Assembly: GCF_002077135.1 (NCBI RefSeq)
Contig: NZ_LDOS01000001.1
Location: 384,219 to 448,218, forward strand
DNA length: 64,000 bases
Origin: Metallibacterium scheffleri
Lineage (GTDB): Bacteria > Pseudomonadota > Gammaproteobacteria > Xanthomonadales > Rhodanobacteraceae
Direction: 5' to 3'
A program made the translations under genes and the position numbers. Shown here one piece after another: positions 37,660 through 45,406 of this stretch (positions within the stretch are counted from its first letter, which is position 1; every line of letters starts with the position of its first letter). Below the pieces are notes generated by a model. The model had not been told where the DNA came from and ran no database searches. It saw only the letters and a list, made by a program, of their open reading frames with translations.

Positions 37660-40044
37660 TCAGAACTTCACGTCCAGCGTGCCGTAGATGACCCGCGGCG
37701 TGCCCGGCAGTGCCAGCACGTAGCCCGCCGTAGGTGTGTTGTACAGCCCGCCGGAAGAAATCTCCTCGAAGCTGTTGTAGCGCTTGCCCAGCGCGTTGAG
37801 CATTTCGAGGCTGAGCTCGACCGAATGCGCGAGGCCACCGGCCAGATCGCGCGGCAGTTCCGCGCCCACCGACAGATTCAAGGTGCCGTAGGCCGGCATG
37901 GTCTGCTGGCTGGGTGCGCCGAGGTTGTTGTCGAAGACGTGCTGGCTGCCGGTGTACTGGTACCAGACGCGCGGCGTCAGCACGATGCCGCCACCCATCG
38001 GGGCGCGATAGTAGGCGCCGGCATTGAACGTGGTATCCGGCACGTAGGACACCGGCAGGCCGTCGTAGTTGGTGCCTTGGAACGCGTAGTGGTTGAAGTG
38101 CGCCTGCTCGAAGTTGGCGTTGCCGAACAGATGCGCCTTGCCCAGCGCGCCCTCGGCGCTGAGGTTGACGCCGTGGTAATTCGAATCGCCCGTGCCCAGG
38201 CCGAGGAACTGACCGTTGCCGCTGGACACGCCGATGAACTCGTTGCTGAAGTGCAGGTGGTAGTAGTTGCCGCTGAGCAGCACATCGCGGAACGCGCCCA
38301 CGTGGTACCAATGCATCTTCATGCCGGCCTGCCATTCGAGGCCACGCTCGAGGATGTTGCCGCCCACCGGCTGGCTCTGATAAAGCCCGCCGCCGCCGCC
38401 CACCGAAGGCAGGCGATAAGCCACGCCCCAGTTGCCGAACAGTGCCAACCAGCGCAGTGGCTGCCAACGCGCGCTGATGGAGGGCTCGATGCGGTCGTAG
38501 TTGGTGCTCGCCGCGGGCAGCTTGCCTTGGTCGTTTTGCGGATACAGCGCATAGGCCTGGGCGAAATCGACATTGCCGCGCGGGTAATAATCGGTGTGGA
38601 AACTCACCGCACGCAGTCCCGGGGTGATGCTGACGCCGCGCACCGGGGTGATCGTGTCTTGCACGAAAGCGGCCAGATCGGTCACGTACCAGTAATCGCT
38701 GCGAAACTTGGCGTTGGGCACCAGATACGAGCCGAAGTACGGTGCCAGCGGGCTGTAGAAAGCGTTGCGCGAGTTGTACTCGCTGTTGAGGAAATAGCCG
38801 CCCACGGCGAGGTCGTTGTAGGGCAGAGCGATTTCTGCCGACAGCTTGTCGCCATAGGTTTTCGAGTACGGATTGTTGTATTCGTACAGGTTGCTGGCGC
38901 CATCGACGTAGTTGTTGAAGTGTTTGTGCAGGCGGTTGCCTTTGCGATACCAGCTCAGGTTGTGCAACGTGGTGATGGCGTCCAGGCGCAGGTTCTGCCG
39001 CGCGTACAGCAGCCAGGTGCGGTTGTAGTCGTCCTTGGCCCAGACGTTCTGGTTGAGCGCGCTGTAGTAGCCGGTGGTCTGCTGGCTGAGCAGCGGTCCC
39101 GGGTTGGGGTTGCCGTTGGCGTCCTGGCCGTTGACGCTGATGCCCGGCACCGGCGTCAGCGGGATCGGCGTGGGCCGCCAGCCGTGACCGTCGCCGATAT
39201 AGCCGCCGAAGCTGACATCGCCGTTGCCGAAGGTCTTGCGCGTCTTGAAGTAGCCCGCGAAGTTCTTGCTGGGCCAGGCATAGCCATCGGGCGAGCGGCG
39301 GAAGTTGTCGGCGCTGCCGGTGCCGCCGGCGAGCACGGTTTCCCAGCCGCCGATGGCGCCGGTCTGCAGGCTGAAGAACACGTTGCGACTGTTGTAGCTG
39401 CCATCACTCAGCGCGATCTGCCCGCCGGGCTTGGCGCTGGGCTGCAGCGGCACGAAGGCCAGCGCGCCGCCGATGTTGTTGTACCAGCGATCGACCGGAT
39501 CGCCGGGGCCATAGGTGACGCGGATGCCCTCGAGCAGGGCGTTCTGCGGCAACTGCGATGACTGCCACAGACTCGTCGCCGGGCTGGCCATCGGCACGCC
39601 ATCGAAACTGACCGCGATGCTGCCATCGTCGATCTGCCCGCCGGAGAATCCGCCCCAGCCCTGCTTGATGCCATTGATGCTGATCATGTACTTCGTGCTG
39701 CCGGTGGCACCGTAACTGCTCACCGCCACGCCAGGCGCGTACGCCAGCGCCTGCGCCGCGCCGGCCAGCGGCCCGGCGGCGGCGATCTGCTGTTTGTCCA
39801 GCACTTTGTCGCCCAGCGCCGATTTGAAAATGGCGCGCTGGCTGAGGCCGCGCACGTCGATGCCTGCGCTGTGCAGCACGTTGGCTTTCACCACCACGCG
39901 CTGCATGGTTTGCGCATGCTTGTCAGCCAGCGGTTCGACCTGCTGCGCGTGGACCGTGGCGGGGGTGACCAAGGCCAGCGCGATGGCGACGGTCAGCGTG
40001 CGGGATGCGGTTGGATACAGGCTGCGTGCGCTGCTGCGGATCAT
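37660..40044 (-). CDS. TonB-dependent receptor
   Basis: 794 residues from MIRSSARSLY, with TGAGGT upstream; the in-frame Met at 40119 is less likely because this start gives a typical signal peptide (TVAIALALVTPATVHAQ). A TonB-box-like QRVVVKANV is followed by a plug domain (LAYAPGVAVSSYGATGS, GIRVTYGPGDPVDRWYNNIG) and a barrel ending LDVKF. Unlike the receptor at 6843-9746 its composition is like its surroundings. The ligand is unknown; no transport partner genes are adjacent. Confidence 0.92.
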   Translation of the reverse strand: MIRSSARSLYPTASRTLTVAIALALVTPATVHAQQVEPLADKHAQTMQRVVVKANVLHSAGIDVRGLSQRAIFKSALGDKVLDKQQIAAAGPLAGAAQALAYAPGVAVSSYGATGSTKYMISINGIKQGWGGFSGGQIDDGSIAVSFDGVPMASPATSLWQSSQLPQNALLEGIRVTYGPGDPVDRWYNNIGGALAFVPLQPSAKPGGQIALSDGSYNSRNVFFSLQTGAIGGWETVLAGGTGSADNFRRSPDGYAWPSKNFAGYFKTRKTFGNGDVSFGGYIGDGHGWRPTPIPLTPVPGISVNGQDANGNPNPGPLLSQQTTGYYSALNQNVWAKDDYNRTWLLYARQNLRLDAITTLHNLSWYRKGNRLHKHFNNYVDGASNLYEYNNPYSKTYGDKLSAEIALPYNDLAVGGYFLNSEYNSRNAFYSPLAPYFGSYLVPNAKFRSDYWYVTDLAAFVQDTITPVRGVSITPGLRAVSFHTDYYPRGNVDFAQAYALYPQNDQGKLPAASTNYDRIEPSISARWQPLRWLALFGNWGVAYRLPSVGGGGGLYQSQPVGGNILERGLEWQAGMKMHWYHVGAFRDVLLSGNYYHLHFSNEFIGVSSGNGQFLGLGTGDSNYHGVNLSAEGALGKAHLFGNANFEQAHFNHYAFQGTNYDGLPVSYVPDTTFNAGAYYRAPMGGGIVLTPRVWYQYTGSQHVFDNNLGAPSQQTMPAYGTLNLSVGAELPRDLAGGLAHSVELSLEMLNALGKRYNSFEEISSGGLYNTPTAGYVLALPGTPRVIYGTLDVKF

Positions 40045-40347
40045 GGCGGACCTCAGGAGTTCGGGACAGTGATCGCATGCTCGACGCCACGCATTGCCGC
40101 GTTGTGGCACTGCACTCAAGAAAATATGGCGGCGTGTTCACGGTTCCGTGAGTTCTCCACTGTGCCGCGCCCGATGGCCCGGCCTGTGCACGCGCAGCGC
40201 GCGCTCGCATACCCGGCTTACGTCGTTTTCAGGAACGTGTAATCCGCAGCCGCTTGTTCGCGAATGGCGGTGGCGGTCTGCTTCCAACTTGGCCGGAATC
40301 AACCGGCCATGCCGGTTTGCGCCGGCCCGCTTTTCCCGGAAACTCCA
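40045..40347. other. Divergent intergenic region
   Basis: Carries the promoter regions of the minus-strand TonB receptor and the plus-strand glycosyltransferase. GGCCGG/CCGGCC palindromes cluster around 40300-40335 just before the glycosyltransferase start. No gene or recognisable operator was found. Confidence 0.4.
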
Positions 40348-41583
40348 ATGTTCAAGCGCGTGCTGCGCCAGCGTGCAAATGATGCCTGCCGCGACCGCGC
40401 CGCAAGGTGCCGCGGATCGCTGCGCGGCGTGCTCAAGGCACTACGGATGCAGGTGAAAGTGCCGACCATGCGCTGGATATCGGCGCTGGCCGCGGGGCCG
40501 CTCGACCGGCGTCCGCGTGTGGTTGGGGACCTGGACGCGCAACCGCCGCAGCGGATCCTCGTGATCCGCTGCGATCGCATCGGCGATCTGCTGTGCAGCA
40601 CACCCCTGATCGCGGCGCTGCATCGCAAGTGGCCAGAAGCCGGGATCACGCTGGTGGGCAGCCCGAAGAATCGGGCGGTCGCGCCGCTGCTGCCCTACCT
40701 GATGCCAGGTCCGGAGTTCCGCCGTGATCCGCTGGCATGGGTACGCCTGATTATGTGGTTGCGGCGCCAGCGTTTCGATCTCGCGGTCAGCCTGCGCACC
40801 GAGGTGCTGTCGGGCGTGCTGATCTCGGCGCTGAGCCGGGCACCCGTGCGCATGGTGGCCAATGCGTCACCGCGCACGGCACCCGCGTTCAATCTCGTGC
40901 TCGGTTGCGAGGATGCGCACCATCTGCGGCGCTACTGGCGGGCGGCGCAGCGACTGGGCGTCGTGTTCTCCGCGCCGCGTCCGGTAATCGAAGTGCCGGA
41001 AGCGGCTGATCGCCACGCCGCCGAAATGCTGCGCGCGCTGGCGATTGCGGACGCTAAGCCATTGGTCGGGGTTGCCATCCCCAATCGCGCAAACCGCCGA
41101 CATCGCGTACGGGCGTGGTCAAGCGACGCGTTGGTGCATTTCGTGAAGGCACTGGTGGCCCATGGCGCATGCGTCATCTTGTTGGCGGCAGGCGTGGAGC
41201 AAGTGGAAGCCTTCGCCGTCCACGCCGCTGTACCGCAAACGCGGGTGCTGCCGAATCTGACACTGGCGGAGATGGCTGGCGTGCAGCATCGGCTCGATCT
41301 CTGGGTGTCCACGCCCACCGGGCCATTGCATCTCGCCGATGCGGCCGGCACGCCGACCGTGATGGTGTGCACGGATCCGTTCGTACTGGGCTGGGCTCCG
41401 CAGGGTGTACGGCATCGCCAGGTGTGTGCAACAGACGCGCGCGACATCGCACCCGAGGCGGTTTTGGCTGCTGCGCTGGAACTGTTGGCGCTGCAGCCGG
41501 CCGCTGCGCAGCGGCGCTCCAGGGACGTGCCGGGCTCGATGCCAGCCGCATCATCCAGGCGCAGGACACCCGTCTCGATGTGA
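40348..41583 (+). CDS. Glycosyltransferase family 9 (heptosyltransferase-like) protein
   Basis: 411 residues from MFKRVLRQRA. N-terminal GT-B half with ILVIRCDRIGDLLCSTPLIAALHRKWP, the ADP-heptose transferase signature; C-terminal half with VGVAIPNRA, NLTLAEMAGVQHRLDLWVSTPTGPLHLADAAGTPTV. Such enzymes add heptose to the inner core of lipopolysaccharide at the cytoplasmic face of the inner membrane. It is isolated from other LPS genes. The first ~55 residues before the fold are unusual and the start could be further downstream (Met at 40450). Confidence 0.88.
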   Translation: MFKRVLRQRANDACRDRAARCRGSLRGVLKALRMQVKVPTMRWISALAAGPLDRRPRVVGDLDAQPPQRILVIRCDRIGDLLCSTPLIAALHRKWPEAGITLVGSPKNRAVAPLLPYLMPGPEFRRDPLAWVRLIMWLRRQRFDLAVSLRTEVLSGVLISALSRAPVRMVANASPRTAPAFNLVLGCEDAHHLRRYWRAAQRLGVVFSAPRPVIEVPEAADRHAAEMLRALAIADAKPLVGVAIPNRANRRHRVRAWSSDALVHFVKALVAHGACVILLAAGVEQVEAFAVHAAVPQTRVLPNLTLAEMAGVQHRLDLWVSTPTGPLHLADAAGTPTVMVCTDPFVLGWAPQGVRHRQVCATDARDIAPEAVLAAALELLALQPAAAQRRSRDVPGSMPAASSRRRTPVSM

Positions 41584-41682
41584 AGTGACTCGCCCGAAAC
41601 AGGTTCGTCAGACTGCATCTGCCTCGCAGTCCATCCCATGTTGACGCCGCAGAAATCCCATTCCCACCCGAGAAGGACGCAA

Positions 41683-41908
41683 ATGATGAGAAAGTTCATG
41701 ATGGTGATGCTTTTGACGGCAGTAGCGGCTGCGCCCGCAGCGTATGCCAGCCCTGGCTTTGATTTCGGAGCCAATATTGCAAGGACGACAACATCCGGAT
41801 ATGGAAATTCGTCTGATTTCGGGTTGACAGCAGGTTATGATTTCAACCGATCGATGGGCGTGGAGGGTGGCTATGAGTCATTGATGGGCTATGAAATGAC
41901 CCTGCTGA
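41683..41908 (+). pseudogene. Outer-membrane beta-barrel protein, N-terminal fragment (split by IS)
   Basis: Begins MMRKFMMVMLL with a signal peptide ending ...AYA-SPG, then barrel-like strands (FDFGANIARTTTSGYGNSSD, GLTAGYDFNRSMGVEGGYES). The coding sequence runs into the insertion sequence and would stop at 41932-41934 after a few foreign residues. Joining 41908 to 43794 (one TGCTGA removed) restores the frame and gives a 159-residue protein. An OmpA/OmpX-like small porin or opacity protein. Confidence 0.85.
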
Positions 41909-43787
41909 CCCAAGTTCCGCAGTTCGCGGCCTGATTTTCGTGTTTTGGCGAGCTGGGATCGTTGTGGCTCAAGGGGTTGCGTGGGCGAAACGCGGCAATG
42001 CTGTTGTGTCACGCATTGTATGTAATGTGTAATTGGAATGGTGTTTTGCACGTGATACCGTTGTCCCATGTACACGCGCATCAGCCGCTCCGGCGGACGC
42101 AGCTACTTGCAGCTCGTGGAGGGCTATCGCACCGACACCGGTACGGTGCGCCAGCGCATCGTCGCCACCCTGGGGCGGCTTGATCAGCTGGAGCCCAAAC
42201 ACCTCGATCCGTTGATCCAGGGACTCCACCGCGCGCTGGGACGCGCCGAGCCCACGGCGGCCCCGGTGACGTATGAGAGCGCGCGGACGTATGGCGATGT
42301 CTACGCCCTGCACGCCTTGTGGACCGAGCTGGGCTTTGCCGATGCTGTGCGCGCGGCCTTGCGCTCATCCCGGCGCAGCTTCGATGCCGAGGCGCTGGTG
42401 CGGGCGATGGTGTTCAACCGCCTGTGCGCGCCGGACTCCAAGCTGGGTTGTCTGGACTGGCTGCAGACGGTGGCGATCCCGGGCATGCCGGAGGAGGTGA
42501 CCCACGACCAACTGCTGCGCACCATGGACGCCCTGATGGATCGCGCCGAGGCGGTGGAGGCGCGCATCGCGCGCCAGCTGCACCCGCTGTTGGACCAGCA
42601 GCTGTCGGTGGTGTTCTACGACCTGACCACGGTGCGCATCCACGGCGCCGCCGAGCTGCCCGGGGATGTGCGCGCGTTCGGGCTGAACAAGGAGACCGGC
42701 GGGATCGCCCGCCAGTTCGTCCTGGGGGTGGTGCAGTCGGCGGAGGGCTTGCCGCTGATGCACACGGTGCATGCGGGCAACGTCGCCGAGACCAAGACGC
42801 TCAAGGCGATGCTGGAAGCGGTGCTGCAGCGGTTTGCGGTGGAGCGGGTGATCGTCGTCGCCGATCGCGGGCTGCTGAGCCTGGACAACGTGGCCGAGCT
42901 AACGCAGGTGGCAGAAAGCACGCAGCGGCAGCTGCAGTTCATCCTGGCGGTGCCGGCGCGCCGCTATGGCGAGCTGGGCGGCACGCTGGCGGCACTGGAC
43001 TTTCAGGACGGCCTCGCCGAAGGCACCTTCGCCGGCCATCGATTGGTGGTGGCGCACGACCCGGTGCGCGCGGCCGAGCAGGCGGCCAAGCGGCGCGCCC
43101 GGATCCAGGAACTCGAGGCCTTCGCGCAGACCCTGGTGCGCAAGCTCGATGCCCAGGACGAAGGACAGAGCGCGCGCGGCCGCAAGGCCAGCGATCGCGG
43201 CGCCTACAGCCGCTTTGCGCGCGCCGTCGCCGAGGCCGAGCTGACGCGCTTTGTCCAGGCCGACTATCAGGCGGAGCGCTTCAGTTATCACCTCGATGAA
43301 GAGGCCATCGCCTGGGCCGAGCGCTTCGACGGCAAGCTGGTCCTGCTGAGCAACGTCAGCGACTTCAGCGCCGCCGAGATCCTCGCGCGCTACAAATCCC
43401 TGGCCGACATCGAGCGCGGCTTCCGGGTGCTCAAGAGCGATCTGGAGATCGCCCCGGTGTACCACCGCCTGCCGGAACGCATCCGCGCACATGCGCTGAT
43501 CTGCTTCCTGGCGCTGGTGCTGTATCGGGTGATGCGCATGCGACTGAAGGCCAGCGGCAGCACGACCAGCCCGAAGACCGCCCTGGAGATCCTGCGCCGC
43601 ATCCAGCAGCACCACGTCGCCATTGGTGATCACGCCTACCGCGGCGTCAGCAAGACCACCCCGGAGCAACTCGCCCTGTTCGATGCGTTGACCCTACCGA
43701 AACTCTGATCCCCCGTCTGTTGTGTCATTTTTGCCTGCTCGCCCACAGGCCAATCAATCACTTGTGCGTTTAGCTGCGGAACTTGGG
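41909..43787 (+). mobile_element. Insertion sequence, IS1634 family (1879 bp)
   Basis: Bounded by perfect 14-bp inverted terminal repeats: CCCAAGTTCCGCAG at 41909-41922 and its complement at 43774-43787. Flanked by a 6-bp target duplication TGCTGA at 41903-41908 and 43788-43793. Contains one intact transposase gene. The intact ends, intact transposase and perfect target duplication indicate a recent insertion. Confidence 0.95.
42068..43708 (+). CDS. IS1634-family DDE transposase
   Basis: 546 residues, full length. DDE triad: D185 in FYDLTTV, D266 in VADRGLLS, and E449 in DIERGFRVLKSDLEIAPVYH, with the large insertion between the second D and E typical of this IS4-related family. The C-terminal RIRAHALICFLALVLYRVM is a family hallmark. 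It cuts and pastes the element that splits the barrel gene. The upstream 160 bp of the element carry its promoter. Confidence 0.95.
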   Translation: MYTRISRSGGRSYLQLVEGYRTDTGTVRQRIVATLGRLDQLEPKHLDPLIQGLHRALGRAEPTAAPVTYESARTYGDVYALHALWTELGFADAVRAALRSSRRSFDAEALVRAMVFNRLCAPDSKLGCLDWLQTVAIPGMPEEVTHDQLLRTMDALMDRAEAVEARIARQLHPLLDQQLSVVFYDLTTVRIHGAAELPGDVRAFGLNKETGGIARQFVLGVVQSAEGLPLMHTVHAGNVAETKTLKAMLEAVLQRFAVERVIVVADRGLLSLDNVAELTQVAESTQRQLQFILAVPARRYGELGGTLAALDFQDGLAEGTFAGHRLVVAHDPVRAAEQAAKRRARIQELEAFAQTLVRKLDAQDEGQSARGRKASDRGAYSRFARAVAEAELTRFVQADYQAERFSYHLDEEAIAWAERFDGKLVLLSNVSDFSAAEILARYKSLADIERGFRVLKSDLEIAPVYHRLPERIRAHALICFLALVLYRVMRMRLKASGSTTSPKTALEILRRIQQHHVAIGDHAYRGVSKTTPEQLALFDALTLPKL

Positions 43788-43793
43788 TGCTGA

Positions 43794-44047
43794 GCGTGAG
43801 TGCGCTCGGTCGTTACCGGATTTCTGACCACATCCACCTGCTGGGTCTATTGGGCATGTCGTATTGGACCGAGAGTCCAACCGGAAAGTACAAAGCCAGC
43901 GGCATCGATCCACTGCTGGGTTTGGGGTTGTCTTACAGCTTGACCAAGGCCGTGAGTATTCGCGCCGAATACCAATTCGTTCCTCATTTCAATGGCCTCG
44001 GCACAAATTTGAATACATTCCTGCTCGGCGTCAATTTTCGTTTCTGA
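43794..44047 (+). pseudogene. Outer-membrane beta-barrel protein, C-terminal fragment
   Basis: Continues the N-terminal fragment in frame: (S)VSALGRYRISDHIHLLGLLG, GLSYSLTKAVSIRAEYQFVP and the terminal TFLLGVNFRF with the C-terminal aromatic recognised by the Bam machinery. On its own the fragment has an accidental GTG start at 43787 but no signal peptide, so it cannot be exported. Confidence 0.85.
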
Positions 44048-44243
44048 ACAAAATGAGGCGTCCGCATTTTCAACACGCAGCGCCTGGGCAAAACTGCGCC
44101 CGCCCGATGGCGCGCTCACCGGATTCTGGCTGCGCGCACCTTGGGAACCTGCATCAAGCACGTGCGTGCTCGATGCGCGACAAGCCATCCATGGCTTGGG
44201 CAAGGTCTGAATTTGTTCTGACCTTCCATGCAATGCGTGGCGC

Positions 44244-44981
44244 TCAGGCCATGCCGCCGTTGACGCCGATCACCTGGCCATTGATGTAGGCGGCACTGTC
44301 CGAACACAGAAACGCGACCAGCGCGGCCACTTCCCCGGGCGCACCGGCGCGCTGCGCCGGCACCAGCGTCTGGATCTGCCCAGGCGTGAACGCGGCATCG
44401 CTCATCGGCGAAGCGATGATGCCCGGCGCGACCACGTTGACGGTGACGCCGCGGCTGGCCATCTCGCGCGCCAGCGAACGCACCGCGCCTTCCAGCCCGG
44501 CCTTGGCCGCGGCGTAGTTGCTTTGCCCGCGATTGCCCAGCCGTGCCGCCACTGAACCCAGCGCCACGATGCGCCCATGGCGTGCGCGCGCCATCGGCAG
44601 CAGCAGCGGCTGCGCGGCATGAAAGAAACCGTGCAGACCCAGGTCGATCACGCCATGCCACTGCGCGGCGCGCATGCCGGCCATGGGTGCGTCGGCGTGC
44701 GTGCCGGCAGCGTGCACCAGCGCGTCGATCGGCGCCTGTGCCAGCTCGTATTCGATCGCCGTACGCGTGGCCTCGGCATCGGTGAGATCGCAATGCAGCG
44801 TCGCTACGCACGCACCGGCATCACGCAATCCTGTGGCCAGGGCTGCGGCTCGCTCGATGCCGCGATGCGCATGCAGCAGCACGGCCCAGCCTTGTGCCGC
44901 CAACAGCCGTGCGCAAGCCCCGCCCAAGGCACCGCTGGCGCCGGTGATCAGCACGCGTCGCGGTGTCACGGAAGCGCTCAT
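44244..44981 (-). CDS. 3-ketoacyl-ACP reductase (FabG-like, aryl-polyene set)
   Basis: 245 residues; a short-chain dehydrogenase with the NADPH loop TGASGALGGACARLLA, active-site serine in ALGSVAARLGN, and SNYAAAKAG carrying Tyr and Lys. It reduces the 3-keto group during polyene chain growth. It overlaps the dehydratase gene upstream by ATGA and is the last gene of the eight-gene minus-strand set; the ketosynthase that often follows is absent. Confidence 0.93.
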   Translation of the reverse strand: MSASVTPRRVLITGASGALGGACARLLAAQGWAVLLHAHRGIERAAALATGLRDAGACVATLHCDLTDAEATRTAIEYELAQAPIDALVHAAGTHADAPMAGMRAAQWHGVIDLGLHGFFHAAQPLLLPMARARHGRIVALGSVAARLGNRGQSNYAAAKAGLEGAVRSLAREMASRGVTVNVVAPGIIASPMSDAAFTPGQIQTLVPAQRAGAPGEVAALVAFLCSDSAAYINGQVIGVNGGMA

Positions 44982-45406
44982 GGTTTGGCTCCGAAAGCGA
45001 TCAGCAATTGACCTTGCGCCAGCGGCGCAGCGCACTGTGCGACCGCGAAACGATACTGCACCGCCTGCGTCGTGGCCGCCAGCCGCCACACCGCGATATG
45101 CAGTGGCGCCGCCGACCCGATCCACTCGTGCTGCAGCTGCACCGCGCGCAACGCCGCCAGCAGGCCGGGCGCAGTTGTGGCCTGCGCCGCGCGCGCCAGC
45201 AAGGCACCGTGCACCGCGGCGGCCTGCGCGGCGTACTCGCACGCATGCAGTGCATGCACGCGTCCGGCGCGCACCAGTGGATGGGCCGCATCCGGCGCGA
45301 GCGCTTCGGCTTCGAGACTGTCGGCATCCCAGTGCAGCACGCGATCGAGCAAATCCATGCGTCCGGCATGCGGGATCAGCCCGGCCCAGTCGGCGCGCGT
45401 CAGCAT
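44978..45406 (-). CDS. Hotdog-fold 3-hydroxyacyl dehydratase (ApeP/FabZ-like)
   Basis: 142 residues from MLTRADWAGLIPHAGRMDLLDRV, the start pattern of ApeP-like dehydratases in aryl-polyene clusters; the hotdog helix LHACEYAAQAAAVHGALLA follows. It removes water from 3-hydroxyacyl-ACP to create the conjugated double bonds. ATG overlaps the MMPL gene stop (ATGCTGA) and its own stop overlaps the reductase start. The position is as expected for the second dehydratase of such clusters. Confidence 0.85.
   Translation of the reverse strand: MLTRADWAGLIPHAGRMDLLDRVLHWDADSLEAEALAPDAAHPLVRAGRVHALHACEYAAQAAAVHGALLARAAQATTAPGLLAALRAVQLQHEWIGSAAPLHIAVWRLAATTQAVQYRFAVAQCAAPLAQGQLLIAFGAKP

Noticed and set aside
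44048-44243. Remnant ketosynthase gene downstream of the fabG-like gene
   Set aside because: Translations on both strands of this 196-bp stretch show no KS motif (no Cys-His-His context); treated as plain intergenic DNA.
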